Source: Daphnia pulex (taxonomy: Eukaryota; Arthropoda; Branchiopoda; Diplostraca; Daphniidae). From it: a stretch of DNA of 64,000 bases. The position numbers were made by a program, and so were the translations under genes. Under the pieces are notes generated by a model, which was given only the letters and a program-made list of their open reading frames with translations, did no database searches and was not told the origin of the DNA. The stretch is from contig NC_060018.1 of the NCBI RefSeq assembly GCF_021134715.1, positions 3,365,501-3,429,500 of the forward strand, given 5' to 3'. Below, one piece after another: positions 1 through 12,100 of this stretch. The stretch's first letter is position 1; every line of letters begins with the position of its first letter.

Positions 1-56
1 TACTAATTTGTTGGCAGGTTGGTGGAGATTTTTCTCAACGTCCAGTGCCAAATTGA
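1..56 (+). CDS. Possible last exon of a plus-strand gene cut by the window edge
   Basis: The window opens with a textbook branch-point match (TACTAAT at 1-7) followed by a TTGGCAG acceptor ending at 17. Read from 18, the sequence is open for 12 codons (VGGDFSQRPVPN) and stops with TGA at 54-56. This looks like the final coding exon of a gene whose body lies left of the window, with 3' UTR following. The peptide is too short to identify. It could equally be a chance match of splice signals. Confidence 0.3.
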   Translation, partial: LICWQVGGDFSQRPVPN

Positions 57-1724
57 CAAGATGTCTGATGTATCATGTTGCGAGATGAAAATGGGAAGAA
101 AACAGGAAATCTGAAAAATGGTAACAATTTACTTGAAAGACAACTTAAGTGGGTTTGCATTTTGCTTAAATTGTAGCCTGTGTATTTGTTTTTTGATTAG
201 AAATTACTTGAGTTTGGGTATAAAACTTTAGATAACATTTGACAATAACTGCTTCAAATAAGAGCCTTTGTGAAATATGAGCTTGTGAAAATTTTAATTT
301 TCTTAAAAAATAGCTTTTCTCTAAGAACTGAATTTCCCTTTTTACACTAGCTTGAAGATGTTCTTGGTTAACTGATATTCCTTTGCTTTGTAGATTCCTT
401 GGTCCAGTTTGGCGTTGGTGGTGATTCTGGTGTGCAGTGGTGTGGCAGTCATTTTCTGATTGAAAGATGCACTGAAATGCATTTTCTGCAGACCTGCAAT
501 TCAACATCCGACATCAATTTACCATGTTGGTGTTCCTGCAGTGTTTGAACTGTTGTGTGAAATAGTTGGTGTTGCCTTATGGTTGTCTTGCATTAAGGTG
601 TCGTCTCTTGCGACTTTTACCCACGTTAAGGTATTGATGGATGAAAAATTTTATTTATTATTGACTCGAACTTAATCTCTTTTCTTTCGTTTCAGTTCGA
701 TCGTGTGCCGCTGTTTCAGACTTGATCTATTGTTGAAGCTGAGGAGTTGCTGAAATTCAAGACTGATAAATCATTAGATAATTAAAAATGAAAATCTTTT
801 GTCCCTTTTCCCTAAGTAAACGAAATATCCTGTTGGTTAGTTTGAAAACTAGGAATGTTATAATAATGGGGAATTGCAACGAGTAAGAAAAGTTAACCAC
901 CAAGATTCTTTTATTCCGATGAACTCTACCGCCTTCACAAATATTCTTAAACATTTCGCTCTTAATCAATATTATTGCCTCGTTAAAAAAATAAATTGCT
1001 GAAACCAAAATTATTTTCTGCTGTATATTACTATTTTCACTATAACAAAGTCGCCGCTTGACCTAACCAGTTAGGACCCATGTGCTCAAAAGCAATATGA
1101 TATTTACCTAAGTTCCTGTCCAAATTTTTATTATTTTTTAAATTTCCCTAAAAACAACCCCCATTTATTATTTTACTAAGTCTTTTTCGCAAAAAATTGG
1201 CTATGTTCATTGACCACCCTTTTTTTTGTTTATAAATTAAAACAATTTTTATATTATCATTTAATATTTTTATTCATTTTAACACAAACACATATATTTT
1301 ATGGCCCCCAGGGAGGGGGGGGCCTGTGACTTTCCCAACCGCGATAATAACATGTGCCGTTATTATTTTGTTGGTGCAGAAAGCCGGAATTTAATCTAGC
1401 AGTTGTCGACTATGTCAAATCTGACATAGGGTCAGATTGCCACAATCATACTGCACAAGTAAAAACGCAAAAGACGACAGATGAAACAAATTCAAGTAAG
1501 CAACTGACTGGCAGAGCAAAACCACAAATAAAAACGGATAAAAATATTTAAAGTCAGCAACACAAGATACCACTTGCAAAGCAAAAAACAGTTAAAATTT
1601 TCAAGTCAGCAATTTGGAAAAATTCTGGCACAGCTACTTCAGGATAACTCCAGCACAGCTACTTCTGGATAACACTGGCACCACATCCTGCAAACAACGG
1701 TTGAAGTTGTCTTCATCACACCTT
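57..1724. other. AT-rich stretch without a supportable gene
   Basis: No reading frame here starts with ATG and looks protein-like for more than a few dozen codons. A GTATTG...TTTCAG pair (631-695) could bound a small intron on the plus strand. Joining its flanks extends an ATG-less frame to a stop at 722-724, which is weak evidence for a spliced, perhaps noncoding, transcript or a 3' UTR. A run of G and C near 1306-1324 is low complexity. I see no tRNA or snRNA. Confidence 0.3.
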
Positions 1725-2224
1725 TCACCATCTGGCTGCAACGTGAAGCGTGGTTGTAAGACCTATTGAAGAAAATAAAAAATTACCATTGGGAAACACA
1801 AGTGTGTACAGAATCACACAGGAACTCATTACGATAAAAGAATAGCAGGAGTAAGACTAAACAGAACAACTTTGATGTCTCAAATTTTACAAAGGAAGAT
1901 TTACCATTGGCAAGGTATTCAAATTTCCACGGTAGCAAAGCAAATTGATCTCTAGTCATATGAAGTAAATAGTTGAAGGAAATCTGAAGAAAATAATTAC
2001 TTTTGCTGTTGCATGGGACGAGACGTACGACTGGGTACAGGCAGCGAGACACACGAGGCACGACATTTCGGCAAATGTATAAGCATTTTCAATTCCGATG
2101 GCAAAGTGGTATGATCAATAACCTGAAAATTGACACATCGAGATTTTACATTCCGTTAACCTAAGAAATTAACAAGAAATACCTTTTCATTTTGGGAAAC
2201 GTCACGACCGGCGTCCCATTTCGG
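1725..2224 (-). CDS. Possible small four-exon gene, unidentified
   Basis: Four minus-strand segments join with GT/AG ends and matching phase: 2224-2183, 2122-2001, 1951-1905 and 1762-1725, with introns of about 50-140 bp typical of this genome. The spliced frame reads PKWDAGRDVSQNEK, then VIDHTTLPSELK and onward, and ends ...TTTLHVAARW at a TGA (1725-1727), giving 82 codons. There is no ATG: the frame hits a stop just upstream of 2224, but an acceptor (GACGCAG) sits exactly at 2225, so one or more earlier exons would be needed. I do not recognise the protein. It may be a real short gene, a decayed gene, or a chance join. Confidence 0.35.
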
Positions 2225-2321
2225 CTGCGTCAAGTAACATAATGGCCGAATTTAGTCCACATGAAGACACTCGCGCCACCTGGTGGACATCAATTGTGTC
2301 GATATTTTCACCGCCACTAAT

Positions 2322-2543
2322 AATTTTTAAAAATTTCTTTGTATGCGACAGTAGAACTCCAGTGACAGTAGAACTCCAGTGCCCGGCAGTTAAAAAATTA
2401 TTGGAGTTCTATTGTCGCGTAGTGGATTTCTATTGTCGGGTATTTTTAATAATATTTTAAAAAGGAGTTCTTATGTCTTTGGAGTTCTACTCATCTACTG
2501 TCACTGGAGTTCTACTGTCGCATACAAAGAAATTTTTAAAAAT
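2322..2543. mobile_element. Fold-back element with about 50-bp terminal inverted repeats (MITE-like)
   Basis: The left arm (2322 to about 2372) and the right arm (about 2491-2543) are inverted copies of each other. The outer 43 bases, AATTTTTAAAAATTTC followed by TTTGTATGCGACAGTAGAAC and CTCCAGTG, match exactly, and the inverted match continues through ACAGTAGA. The about 120-bp centre holds further degenerate copies of the word GGAGTTCTAYTGTCG in both orientations. No protein is encoded. Size, structure and AT-rich ends fit a non-autonomous DNA transposon. Flanking bases show no clear target-site duplication, so the family is unknown. Confidence 0.7.
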
Positions 2544-4025
2544 TCCTTTTGTCTCTGGGTTTTAAAAGATCCTATGGTCAATGACGACAATGAGCAAGAA
2601 TACCTATGTTATACGAAAATATGAATTCTAACAGTCTTAATGCTTCATTTTTCTGGTGTGGTAGCAGTAATGGAAAAATATCTGATCTTGACACATTTGT
2701 CTAATTCCACTGTATATGTGGGCTTCAAATATAAGTTTCATGCCTACTACCACTATTACTGTCACTAATAATACTATAAAGTACTAATTGTCTGTAAATT
2801 CACACATAATATTTTAGATTCAGTAATCTTAAGGAATAAGAATTACCTTTTTTAATATCGAAGTAAACCGTAAGTAAGCGTAATGACAAACAATACATTT
2901 TTAAAGACCATACATTTTCACTCGGCGTCTGGAAAGCAAATGACGGAATCAAAAACAGTAAAACACGAATACACACTGCCACCTAGCGATAGCTGACTTA
3001 TCTTTCACGAACGACCGAACGAAATGGCCGGAGTGCCCGGCCTGTCAGCGATTCTGCAGAAAGAATAGAACATCAAGTCAGAAATTTACAAGGAATTCTA
3101 TTCTTAAGCTGGCAAGTATAAACACGATTAAACCTTGTATGACAAGTTGCGTGACAGGTAGGATGTCAGCGTGACAGCGTCTCGGTGAGATTATCCCTAC
3201 CTGTTTTTCCGCTTCGCAAGGCAACACGTATAAAGCCGAGTCACAAGGTATTTTCAAATGTCACTCGGTTATTATGATAGAACTGGGATGCTAAATTAAA
3301 GATAAATCCCTTGCGAAAAATGTGTATGCAGATACAATCCGCAAATCAATACAGAAGAAATAAAACACGATAGAAACATTGGACCACTGAAATATTCATT
3401 ACTATAAGGACATAGAACATTTATAAAAAAAAAGTGGGTAAAAAAAAATACACACAAGTCCACTGCGTATGGTGACTGAAAGATACACAAAAAAAAATTT
3501 CATGATCGGGCGACTGTTATTATTAGCAGCTGGCACGAAACCCGTGGTCAAAATCACTAATTGATTTTGCACTTTTGAAGATCTAGTACGACTGCAGGAA
3601 GAAGCAGTGCAAACGTAAGGAGAAATGGGTGGGAGAAAAAAAAATTAAGAGTGCAGTGGCTTCACTTCCCTCGAATGCCGTGAACGCACCAGTTTACCTT
3701 GAGCCCGAAAAAGCAAACAATAAATTAGTTCAAGGAAACGAGAAAAATCAATCGTCACAGGAAAAATGCGAGTTAACTGGACTAGTTTGCACAGTAGTTC
3801 AAAAGATTGCACTGAACATTTTGACTGCGCATTCCCACTTGTCCCCACAACTCTTCCCAAAGAGAAATAAAGAGTCGTATGTAAGGGTAAACTAAAGAAC
3901 GACTAAGAACATGAAACTGAACAAAAATTTAAAGCAACACTATGAGTAAGCTAATGAGCTACAGAAATCTTGAAGCTCTCGTGCCCATCCCTTATTTAAA
4001 AAAAAAAAAAAACAAATCCAATCGA
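2544..4025. other. Intergenic DNA and probable ENT 3' UTR
   Basis: No supportable gene. Open frames at 3629-3895 (plus) and 3645-3860 (minus) overlap each other, lack ATG starts, and show no protein family features. The part nearest 4026 is probably the 3' untranslated region of the minus-strand nucleoside transporter. Confidence 0.4.
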
Positions 4026-7000
4026 TTAGAAAGAAATCGATTCCACAAGGATCGGCATTATCAAACTGAAGTTGATTCCGCCAAAAATGCCAGTGATCAG
4101 ACAAGCAGCTCCAAACATGCCAGCTGTAGCCGCGTATTCAGGTTCCACCGTTCGTGGGCAATACATCATGGCTAGTGAAGAGTAGTATCCGCTAGTTACA
4201 CCCAAAAAGATGCCACCGACCCAGTAAGCCCAATCGTTGTCGATAAGAACGGGCAATGCTCGCGTGACGCCCAATGGTTGATAATTGCACAATAAGAAGA
4301 ATGGGATGAACAAGACTCGCAACACGACTGGAATCCATAACCAGCGAGGTCCCGGCTACAATTATCAAAGAAGGATTATGTAAGACAAACTCTTGTGTGT
4401 CCCATTAATAGTTTTGCCAAATCGTTTACGTACCCAAGAGTAAAGTCCAGGCAACATATTCCCAACCATTGCAAAGAAATTAAAGCTGAGAAAACAGCAT
4501 ACGGCTACAAAATATTTTTGTGAAATAATGAAGTTCTCGTCAACCATCTTGACATCTGATAATATAAATTTTAAAATTACAGGAGGAAAACTTTGTTAAA
4601 ATTTTATAAAAACACCAACCGGAGTAAACGGCGGGAAAGATGGAGAGTGTGACGAAAAAGACGAGGAAAACGTTTAGACATTGCGGAAAACATTTCTTGA
4701 AAATCATCCAATAAGGTGGACGGGCTTTAATACCACCTAAAGCGACGCTCTTTTCTTGTTCTTGTCGCTTAATGCGTTGTTCATTATAACGGTAGAATCT
4801 CTGTAGCAAACGGGGGAAAAATAAACAAAATCTTCGCATCAAATGCGTTCAAGGTTAACATATGTAGAATGAATAATAAATGCGTACGTTGAGTGGCAAG
4901 GCGAAGAAAGAGTCGAAACAGGCCAACAGAATGAAGAGGGCAGCGATGAAATAGTATATGGCCGAGGTACGCGCATTAGGGGCCAGAGCTAACGAAATGA
5001 CGTTTATAACGGCCGTGAAAGTCCCACTGATATTCTAATATGGAGTGAAAGAATAGAAATTTCAAATTTGAATACGAATTTTTTACTTTACTTCTTAAAA
5101 CGAACTTACCGAGCCAAGGACGACCGCTCCTGTATATTTGAAAGGAAGCTTGGCGCTCATTCCGTAAATGGTATTTTGATAGATTCCACCAGCCACTGTT
5201 GACGCCAAACTTTTTTTTAAATCCTTGACACCACATGACTTTTAATAAAAAAAAAAAAACTTACTGTTTAATATGACCACTGAACCCATCGTAGTCCAGA
5301 AAAATGCTCCTGGCCATTGAGATGATTCCAACATAGCCAAAACAACTGTTAAAACGAAAACAGCTACTTCAACGAGAATACCGCCAATAATACGGGTACT
5401 TAAACTTCCGCTGTAAAAAAATAAAAATATAATAAATAAAAGATGAAATTTATATTTTAAAAAATATATATAAATCAATAAATAAAATGTATTCTTAATC
5501 TGAATCTTAACCACTATTATAACTTTCGATCCAACCAGAAAACATTTGTTATTTACTGAAGGGGCGTACATGATTTATAAAGCGATTCATCTCTTGGACA
5601 AACTATTTGAAACTTGATCTTCTTTAAAAAAAAAAATTAACTTAGCAGCGAAAACACTGTACGAGATTCCTGTGATGGATGATTCGATTAACTATGAAAA
5701 GCCTTGACCTTGAAGTTATATCTCTTCACTTGTCTATCATCCACCAGTTGCACCAGCGAACAAAACAACTTTAAAAAGAAACGAGAAAATTAATAAGCTT
5801 TTATACCCTATCTGGATGAAGATGTTGAGCCAGTTGAAGATGACGTTGGGAACCTGGGAAGCGAAGCCAAGGAATTGAAGAAAGTTGGCAGCATAAGCAA
5901 GACTTTGCCCGGTATTCTCTGGTCCAAGTTTGTGAACGACAAAGTACTGTGTGGATTTTTAGAAATGAAGGTTAGTCAATGAAACCCTTCTTGCCAATAT
6001 GAATTAATTGCAAAACTTACGTCCTTCGCAGTAATAAACATATTCCATGGCATTAATGTGCCAATTCCGTGGAGTATAAAAGTGAGATACACCAAATTCA
6101 ATCTGAAATACAAACATAAATAGAAAAATAGAAAAATGATATTAATTTAATGGTTTTTCAATCGTCGGACCGTACTGCCCACGCCCTTGATCGTAATCCT
6201 ACTGTGTTATAAGACACACTTGAAAAGGATATTTCCTTTTTCCTATCTTGACATTGTGAGACGTTGGGAATGAACTAACGTTGACTGGTGTCATCCTAGA
6301 GCATATCTTGACAGTTGCTGCGGTATACAATCACAGCTGAGCAATAAAGGGCGGAAATAATGGAAACGTGAATAAGCGGATGAATCTTTAAAAGAAGCAA
6401 TTGTGAGAATTTAGGCGAATAAGTGTTCGGTTGTCTAATCGAAGCTAGTGCGTGTGGTCTCAACCGATTACCCTCAGGAAACGCTGTTAAGAATGTGCAT
6501 CAGTAATTACCGATCGGGTGGTGGGTCCATGTCCAAAGCGGCTTTATCCAGATCAGATTCTAGTCCTCGCAAATTCAGCTCTGCAGCCGGTAGATTCCGG
6601 TCCTCCCAGCTGGGCGTCAACTTGACCGATTCAGGTCCGCTCTCCAGAAAAGGACGTTTTTCTGCTGCCATTGTATCTGCCATAAAATAATTCGTTTAAT
6701 AAGGAAATAAGTTCGAGTGCGTCTATGATTGAGCAGTATCTATCAAACTGTAATACATTTATCATTGAAGGCGGCAGTCACCCAAGTATTCACACAAGTG
6801 GAAAACATCATTGACTGTTCCTTATAGTAATTTCAATTTTGTGTTTGTGTGTATACATCCACTCGAGTCAACAACTCTTTCACAAACAAACAAATCGAGA
6901 AAAGAAACATGAAAAAAAAAAACACCACGAAAGATTGAGTTGCCGAAACTGGGTGGCGGGGACAGTCCCTGTTTAGGCCCAGACAGTTTAAAAATACAGG

Positions 7001-7491
7001 ACTATGCCTTATATACATCACATGACCGCCCATAGAGCTTCGTGTGGATATTCTGCCACCCCAGTCGAAATATTGGGGACTCGTCGTATCGAATAATCAA
7101 GATGCAGCAGATAATCTCCAAGTAAACTAAATTATGTCTTCAAAACTATTGCCTACAGGATATCCTTTCAAAGAGGGGGAACATGTTTAAAGATAATAGA
7201 AAGGAAAACAATATTTAGCACATTTACAGCTTCTTTTGAGCTGAATCGAAAGCTGTTCGGCGTTCTGTATCATGTGTATACATACACACGTACCAAATAG
7301 TAAGGCTGGAGGGGCAACCAAAGAAGGGTCTGTTACTTTTACGTCTTGTGGAAGTTGGGATAAAAACAATGGGAGAAAGGAGCACACCTTTGGGCAGAAT
7401 TTTGTTTTTGTGAGACTCGACAATCTAAATGATTAAATGCTTGTAGCTCACCGTTATTGACAGCATCGTCGTTCACGTTAGTCTTTCCCAT
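4026..7491 (-). CDS. Equilibrative nucleoside transporter (SLC29 family)
   Basis: This is a multi-pass membrane carrier for nucleosides of the SLC29/ENT family. Ten exons join in frame: 7491-7452, 6676-6511, 6102-6021, 5946-5807, 5410-5265, 5195-5110, 5034-4888, 4800-4620, 4555-4434 and 4355-4026, encoding 479 residues, the usual ENT length. Family landmarks are the first membrane helix (LTFILHGIGTLMPWNMFITA), the FLGFASQVPN segment, YQNTIYGM plus TGAVVLGSN, LSIFPAVYSDV, and the C-terminal WIPVVLRVLFIPFFLLCN helix. A long loop rich in K and R (RIKRQEQEKS) lies before TM7 as in relatives. The start is the ATG in a 40-bp first coding exon. A second ATG nearby at 6670-6672 (MAAEKRPF) would drop that exon. 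Paralogue identity (ENT1-4) cannot be set by eye. Confidence 0.93.
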
Positions 7492-9107
7492 TTTGCTGGC
7501 TCAACTGTCGATTGCAAAGCAGACACTGTTAGTAGGTAGGAGCAGATCAAAGGTTCACAATTGGGTGTCAAGTCAAACAATCGATTGAACGTGTTATTCA
7601 AGTGATTCGAAAGTCACAGAAACCAGTACGAAATGAGATCTTTGCATGGAGTACTGTAAAACTGGCTTATTGCCCGGTCCATGCTTGGGTTGCAACTGAA
7701 AAGAAAGGGAGGCAGACATGCAGCGCTGTGGGTGAGGGACTCAAAGTGGGCGTGTACCTACAAATGCCGCCAGGCCTTTGAATGAGCGTGTGAACCGCCT
7801 AGCAGAGGACCTCTAGCGGAAGTTCAATAATCCCTTTCTGCCCCAGATAATGTTACTTCAATTTATTTGATTTACATGAGAGTAAAAATTCCTCTGCTGT
7901 TCCGCCCCACGCCTCGTGTTACAAAAGAAGCAATCTCACTCAACACACGCTTTAAGAAATAATTTTGAAAGTCTTAGTAGTCGATAGTTCAATTATTTTC
8001 AAAGGAACAATATATATTAAAAAAGAGATCGCATTGCTGCTAGATGACGGTCCATATCACTTTACCGAGTGTCGGAATGATAGCCAGTCAGCAAGTCCCG
8101 GGTGTTCAATATCTTGACGGTACAAAACAAAAATTGAAGAGCCAGCGATAAACATGATAGCGATGCATGAAATCGGCCAATCTAGGTTGCAATTGCGTTG
8201 AGAAATGACATGTTCGACCGTCAGACCAAAAAAGGTAAACTAAAAAAAAAACATCCGATTGAAACGGATAATTTTTTCTTTAAACCGTGTATGAAATTAG
8301 AACACCGATATCAAAACAACACATCGAATGAAAAAAAAAGTGGTTTTTAATCGTATTGATATGATGTCAGGATTGAGAAAAAGGAGATAATTATAAAGGA
8401 AACGCTCAAAAAATAATAAAAATTGTTTGAACGGTTACTTAAGGGAACTTATCGCATAAGGTTTGGTTTGTAAATTGTAATTTCGAAGGAATGGATATAA
8501 TTAAGTCTCTCTGTAGTGGATTGAATGTCGGCCGCTTACAAAATGATGGGAAGGGATCTATTTTACTATTACTAATTTCGAAGCTGTCCAAATCAATTAC
8601 TTCTTAAATCCGAAAAAAATAATACAGAAATTGTTCTCGTTAAGTCAAAATAAGGGGTGGAGACGCACAGGATTGTAAGAAATGAAATGCGCATTCCTTA
8701 ATATGAATAGAAGAAAACGGCCGCACTAGCTTTGGCTTTTTTCATAAGCATTGAGCCATGATTTTGACATTTTAGAGATAGGACTTTCATCTAAAAGATT
8801 TGAAAGTCCTCCATTCCTATAACTAATTAGGAATGGAAGACGAAATGATAATATTATGATAGATTTTTAGCGCTTCGTCGTAAATGACACATTCGAAGAA
8901 AGACGATCGCTCATTCGAAGGGAAAATAAACATAGGCTGAAAATGGAAAGTCGTGGGTCAATGCTGATTCACCGAATTACAAAAAAATAAGCCACTGTAC
9001 CAACTCGCTTCTGATAGATAGCCCCGTTACTCTAAAAAGAGAATTGGACGTTTGCTGGCGTTGTTTTTCTTCATAAATTCGACCACAAGCTTGCTGGTTT
9101 CTTTCTT
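7492..9107. other. ENT upstream region and alpha-catenin 3' UTR
   Basis: This 1.6-kb gap lies between two minus-strand genes, so its right part should be the 3' UTR of alpha-catenin and its left part the promoter and 5' UTR of the nucleoside transporter. No coding frame is supportable. The one structured piece is a pair of hairpins at 8781-8836, listed separately. Confidence 0.5.
8781..8836. repeat. Two back-to-back hairpins
   Basis: The first hairpin (8781-8809) pairs GGACTTTC with GAAAGTCC and continues inward with ATCT/AGAT around a tiny loop. The second (8811-8836) pairs CCATTCCTA with TAGGAATGG, nine perfect base pairs around an eight-base loop. They are separated by one base. They lie about 300 bp past the alpha-catenin stop codon on its strand, so they would be in its 3' UTR if the transcript reaches that far. 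They could be RNA structure or the remains of a transposon. Confidence 0.5.
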
Positions 9108-12100
9108 TTAAACGCTTTCGGCAGGACTTTGGAATTCGCTTAGGACTTTAATAGGGGCGATGTGCTTCTTCTGAGACGCGCGACGAACTTTGGCCCTAAC
9201 CTCTTCGGGCTTCTCGCGGCGAACTAGTGGCTTCTTTTCGGGTGCCTTCATCTTCCAAACGACGATAGGCGATACGACGGTTGTCTGGCGGCTGGTATAC
9301 TTCGTAGAAGCCACGTAAGAGGCTTTCACCGTCAAGACGACGGCGTTCATGAGGTTTTTAGCTGCCTGGATGAGGGAAGTAGCACTGTCCAGACCCGAAA
9401 CAATCAGCTCTCCACTAATGTTTTGTACATCAGCCTTAACCTTAGAGGTGATGTTCAACTGATGGCAGTAAAGAGCAATACGTTGCAAATATGCAAGCAA
9501 ATCTTGCTTGGTCGATGATTCAGGGCATTGGTCGGCAATCAGACGGGCGAATTTATCTAATTTGGTTCCAGCTTCTGAAATTTTCTTGGCCGCGTTAATT
9601 ACATCCATTGTAGTTTTAAGGGGTCCACGACCGCGAGTGAAATCCGTCATCTCCATCATAATCATGCACATATGTTTGGCTAGGACGATAATATCGTTTC
9701 CGGAGTCGTCCCATTTCGATACTTCTCGATCAAACTTCAACTTTTCTGTGCGGAAGTACTCGACTTGCTGGGCGATTTTAGCCTTGTCTTCTTCCTTCAG
9801 TTTACGCATAGCCTCACGTGCAGTGGTGATGCCACTGATATCTGGATATTCGTCCACCATGTAATCGAGCGTGTGGTTACTCGATTTGCTGCGGGTATCA
9901 ATAGTGTACTGTTCATCCAATTCAACTTCTTCAGGATCAAGTTCTTCGTCGGCGCGGTTCATAAGAACGGCGCGACGGACTTCACGAACACCATCGTAAA
10001 CCAAACGAGAGGCGTCAATGAATTCGTTTTCATCGACATCACGAGGTGGATTGTTCGACAAGGCGTCGACAGCCATTTCAACTTTTTGTGCGAAGTTAGG
10101 CATTACTTGATCGCGTAGAACTTTGACAGCTTCAAGAACACGCTCGGTATAAATGCCAGGTTCGTAATTATCCATTTCAGCGGTGACAACATTGGCCACA
10201 CGGGAAGCTCTGCCACGAATGGCGCCTGCAGTTCTGTCCAGCGAATCAGGGTCGCCTTCCTGGAGGGCGAGGACGCATTTGTTGACGTCTTCAAGAATAT
10301 GATTTTCAGAGACGGCCAAAAAGTCATCGATGGTTGTGATATCGTCAACGGCATCTGTCAGAATGCGAACTTGGTTCTCCCATGCATCGCGGAAAATGTC
10401 CATATTTTCTTGTGCAACGCGAGAGCGCGGACGAGCTGCCAGAATTCGTGCTGCATTGATAACTTGTGGGCAGAGAGCCTCTATCTGGGAGGCGGCATAG
10501 CGGACCATTTTGACACCATCTTCGTTGCCCGACATCGAACAAGCTAAATTAGCTACCTCAACCAATTTGTTGGCATGCTCGAGAAACACCTACGTTAAGC
10601 GAATAAAAAGTTGATTTGTGCAAATCCGGAACAAATGAACACCACAATTTTACGAAAACATACCTGTGAATATTCCTCTACTTCCTTCTCATTGCCCGAT
10701 TTAGCTGCTTCGATCAACACCAAAAGTGGCACATTGGTCTCCAGGAACGAATCTGAGACATGGTCAACCACTGCCTTACGCAATTGACGGCGTAGATCAC
10801 GAGTCTTACGACACATATGATCAAGGGCACGATCCAGTCCTTCGCTGCGATCCTTTTTGCCCATGTTAGACATGTATTCGCTCAGAAGGTCTTGAAGTGC
10901 TTGGCGAACTGCATTGCATTCGGCCACGATACGCTCACGACGATCGTCACGAGTACAGGAAGAGTCCGCCTGGATAGATTCGATAAAAGAATTTCGATTG
11001 AAGGTAGTGCACTTCAAAGACATTCAGCCTTCCATACCATTAGTGCAGCACCACTGATTATACTTTCAAGTCTTTCTTCCAGTGATGGGCGCGTACGGAT
11101 TTCGCTGTATGCCAATGGGTCCATAATTATTCGTTCATCAAAATCGTCGAGAGCTGCAGCCAGTTCTCCAGGCCCATCATAGGGCATTTGAACGGCCGGG
11201 TTTCCGACAGTACTCTTTCCTTGTGCCACGTCGGAAATTGCGCTAACAGCCTTTGATAATAAAAAGAATCCTGAAAACCAATTTTTATGAGTAACCATCT
11301 AAAAAATTATATTTACCTGGCAAACTTGTTTTAAAACATAGTCCCTGTTAGCTTTAGCTGCTGCTAGTTCAGGGTGACGAACAAAAGCCTTTGAAGCCGT
11401 TAGCAGCATCATTGAATGCTTCTTGAGCACAGCTCGAGCAGCAGCCAAATCATCTCTCAAAGCTGGATCTTTAAGTTCTTGTTGACGACGAGCAGCTTGT
11501 GCCATCAATTCAGAAGCATTTCTGCCAAACATACGCATGCCTACAACAAAAGATTTTAATGCAATTCTTTTTCAAACGAGGATTTAGCCAAATATACCTT
11601 CTTCTAGTTCAGCTTGGCTTGAGGCTCCACGCAAACGCTCAAGATCGTCTTCAACTACTCGAAGGGATTTAAGTAGACGATGAACATCCACCATATCCGC
11701 AAGGATTAGAAGACGAGTCACAGCAGATAACAGGTTACGTGCTGCCCGAACCATGTTTCCGCGCTTTAGGGACGAACATGGGTCTTCGGCGAACTCGCGT
11801 GAGGCAACACTCATGGTCTCGCCTGTTTTTCGTACTTCGTCAACTGCAGCCAACATTTCTTGCTGGATGTCTGGATTTTCATAAGCAATCTGTTCACCGC
11901 GTTCGATAAAGTTGCCTGTTGCTTTCTCTACAGCCGCTACGAGAACATGAGCTCTTTTCGAACGGCCTTTCTTTTTCTTTGAAGAACCTTTTGTGTTTAC
12001 TAGAGTCGTAACCTAGATAAGTAATGAAATAAATATATATATAAAATAGATTACAGGAATTTTATAAAAGGTACAAAGAGAAGCAAATCGTGCAAACACA

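Noticed and set aside
3629-3895. 88-codon plus-strand frame
   Set aside because: Starts at GTG, while the nearby ATG (3625) is out of frame and stops at once; overlaps an equally long minus frame.
6448-6690. 80-codon plus-strand frame
   Set aside because: Antisense to the second coding exon of the nucleoside transporter.
9508-11182. Plus-strand frames of 80-120 codons
   Set aside because: Antisense shadows of alpha-catenin exons.
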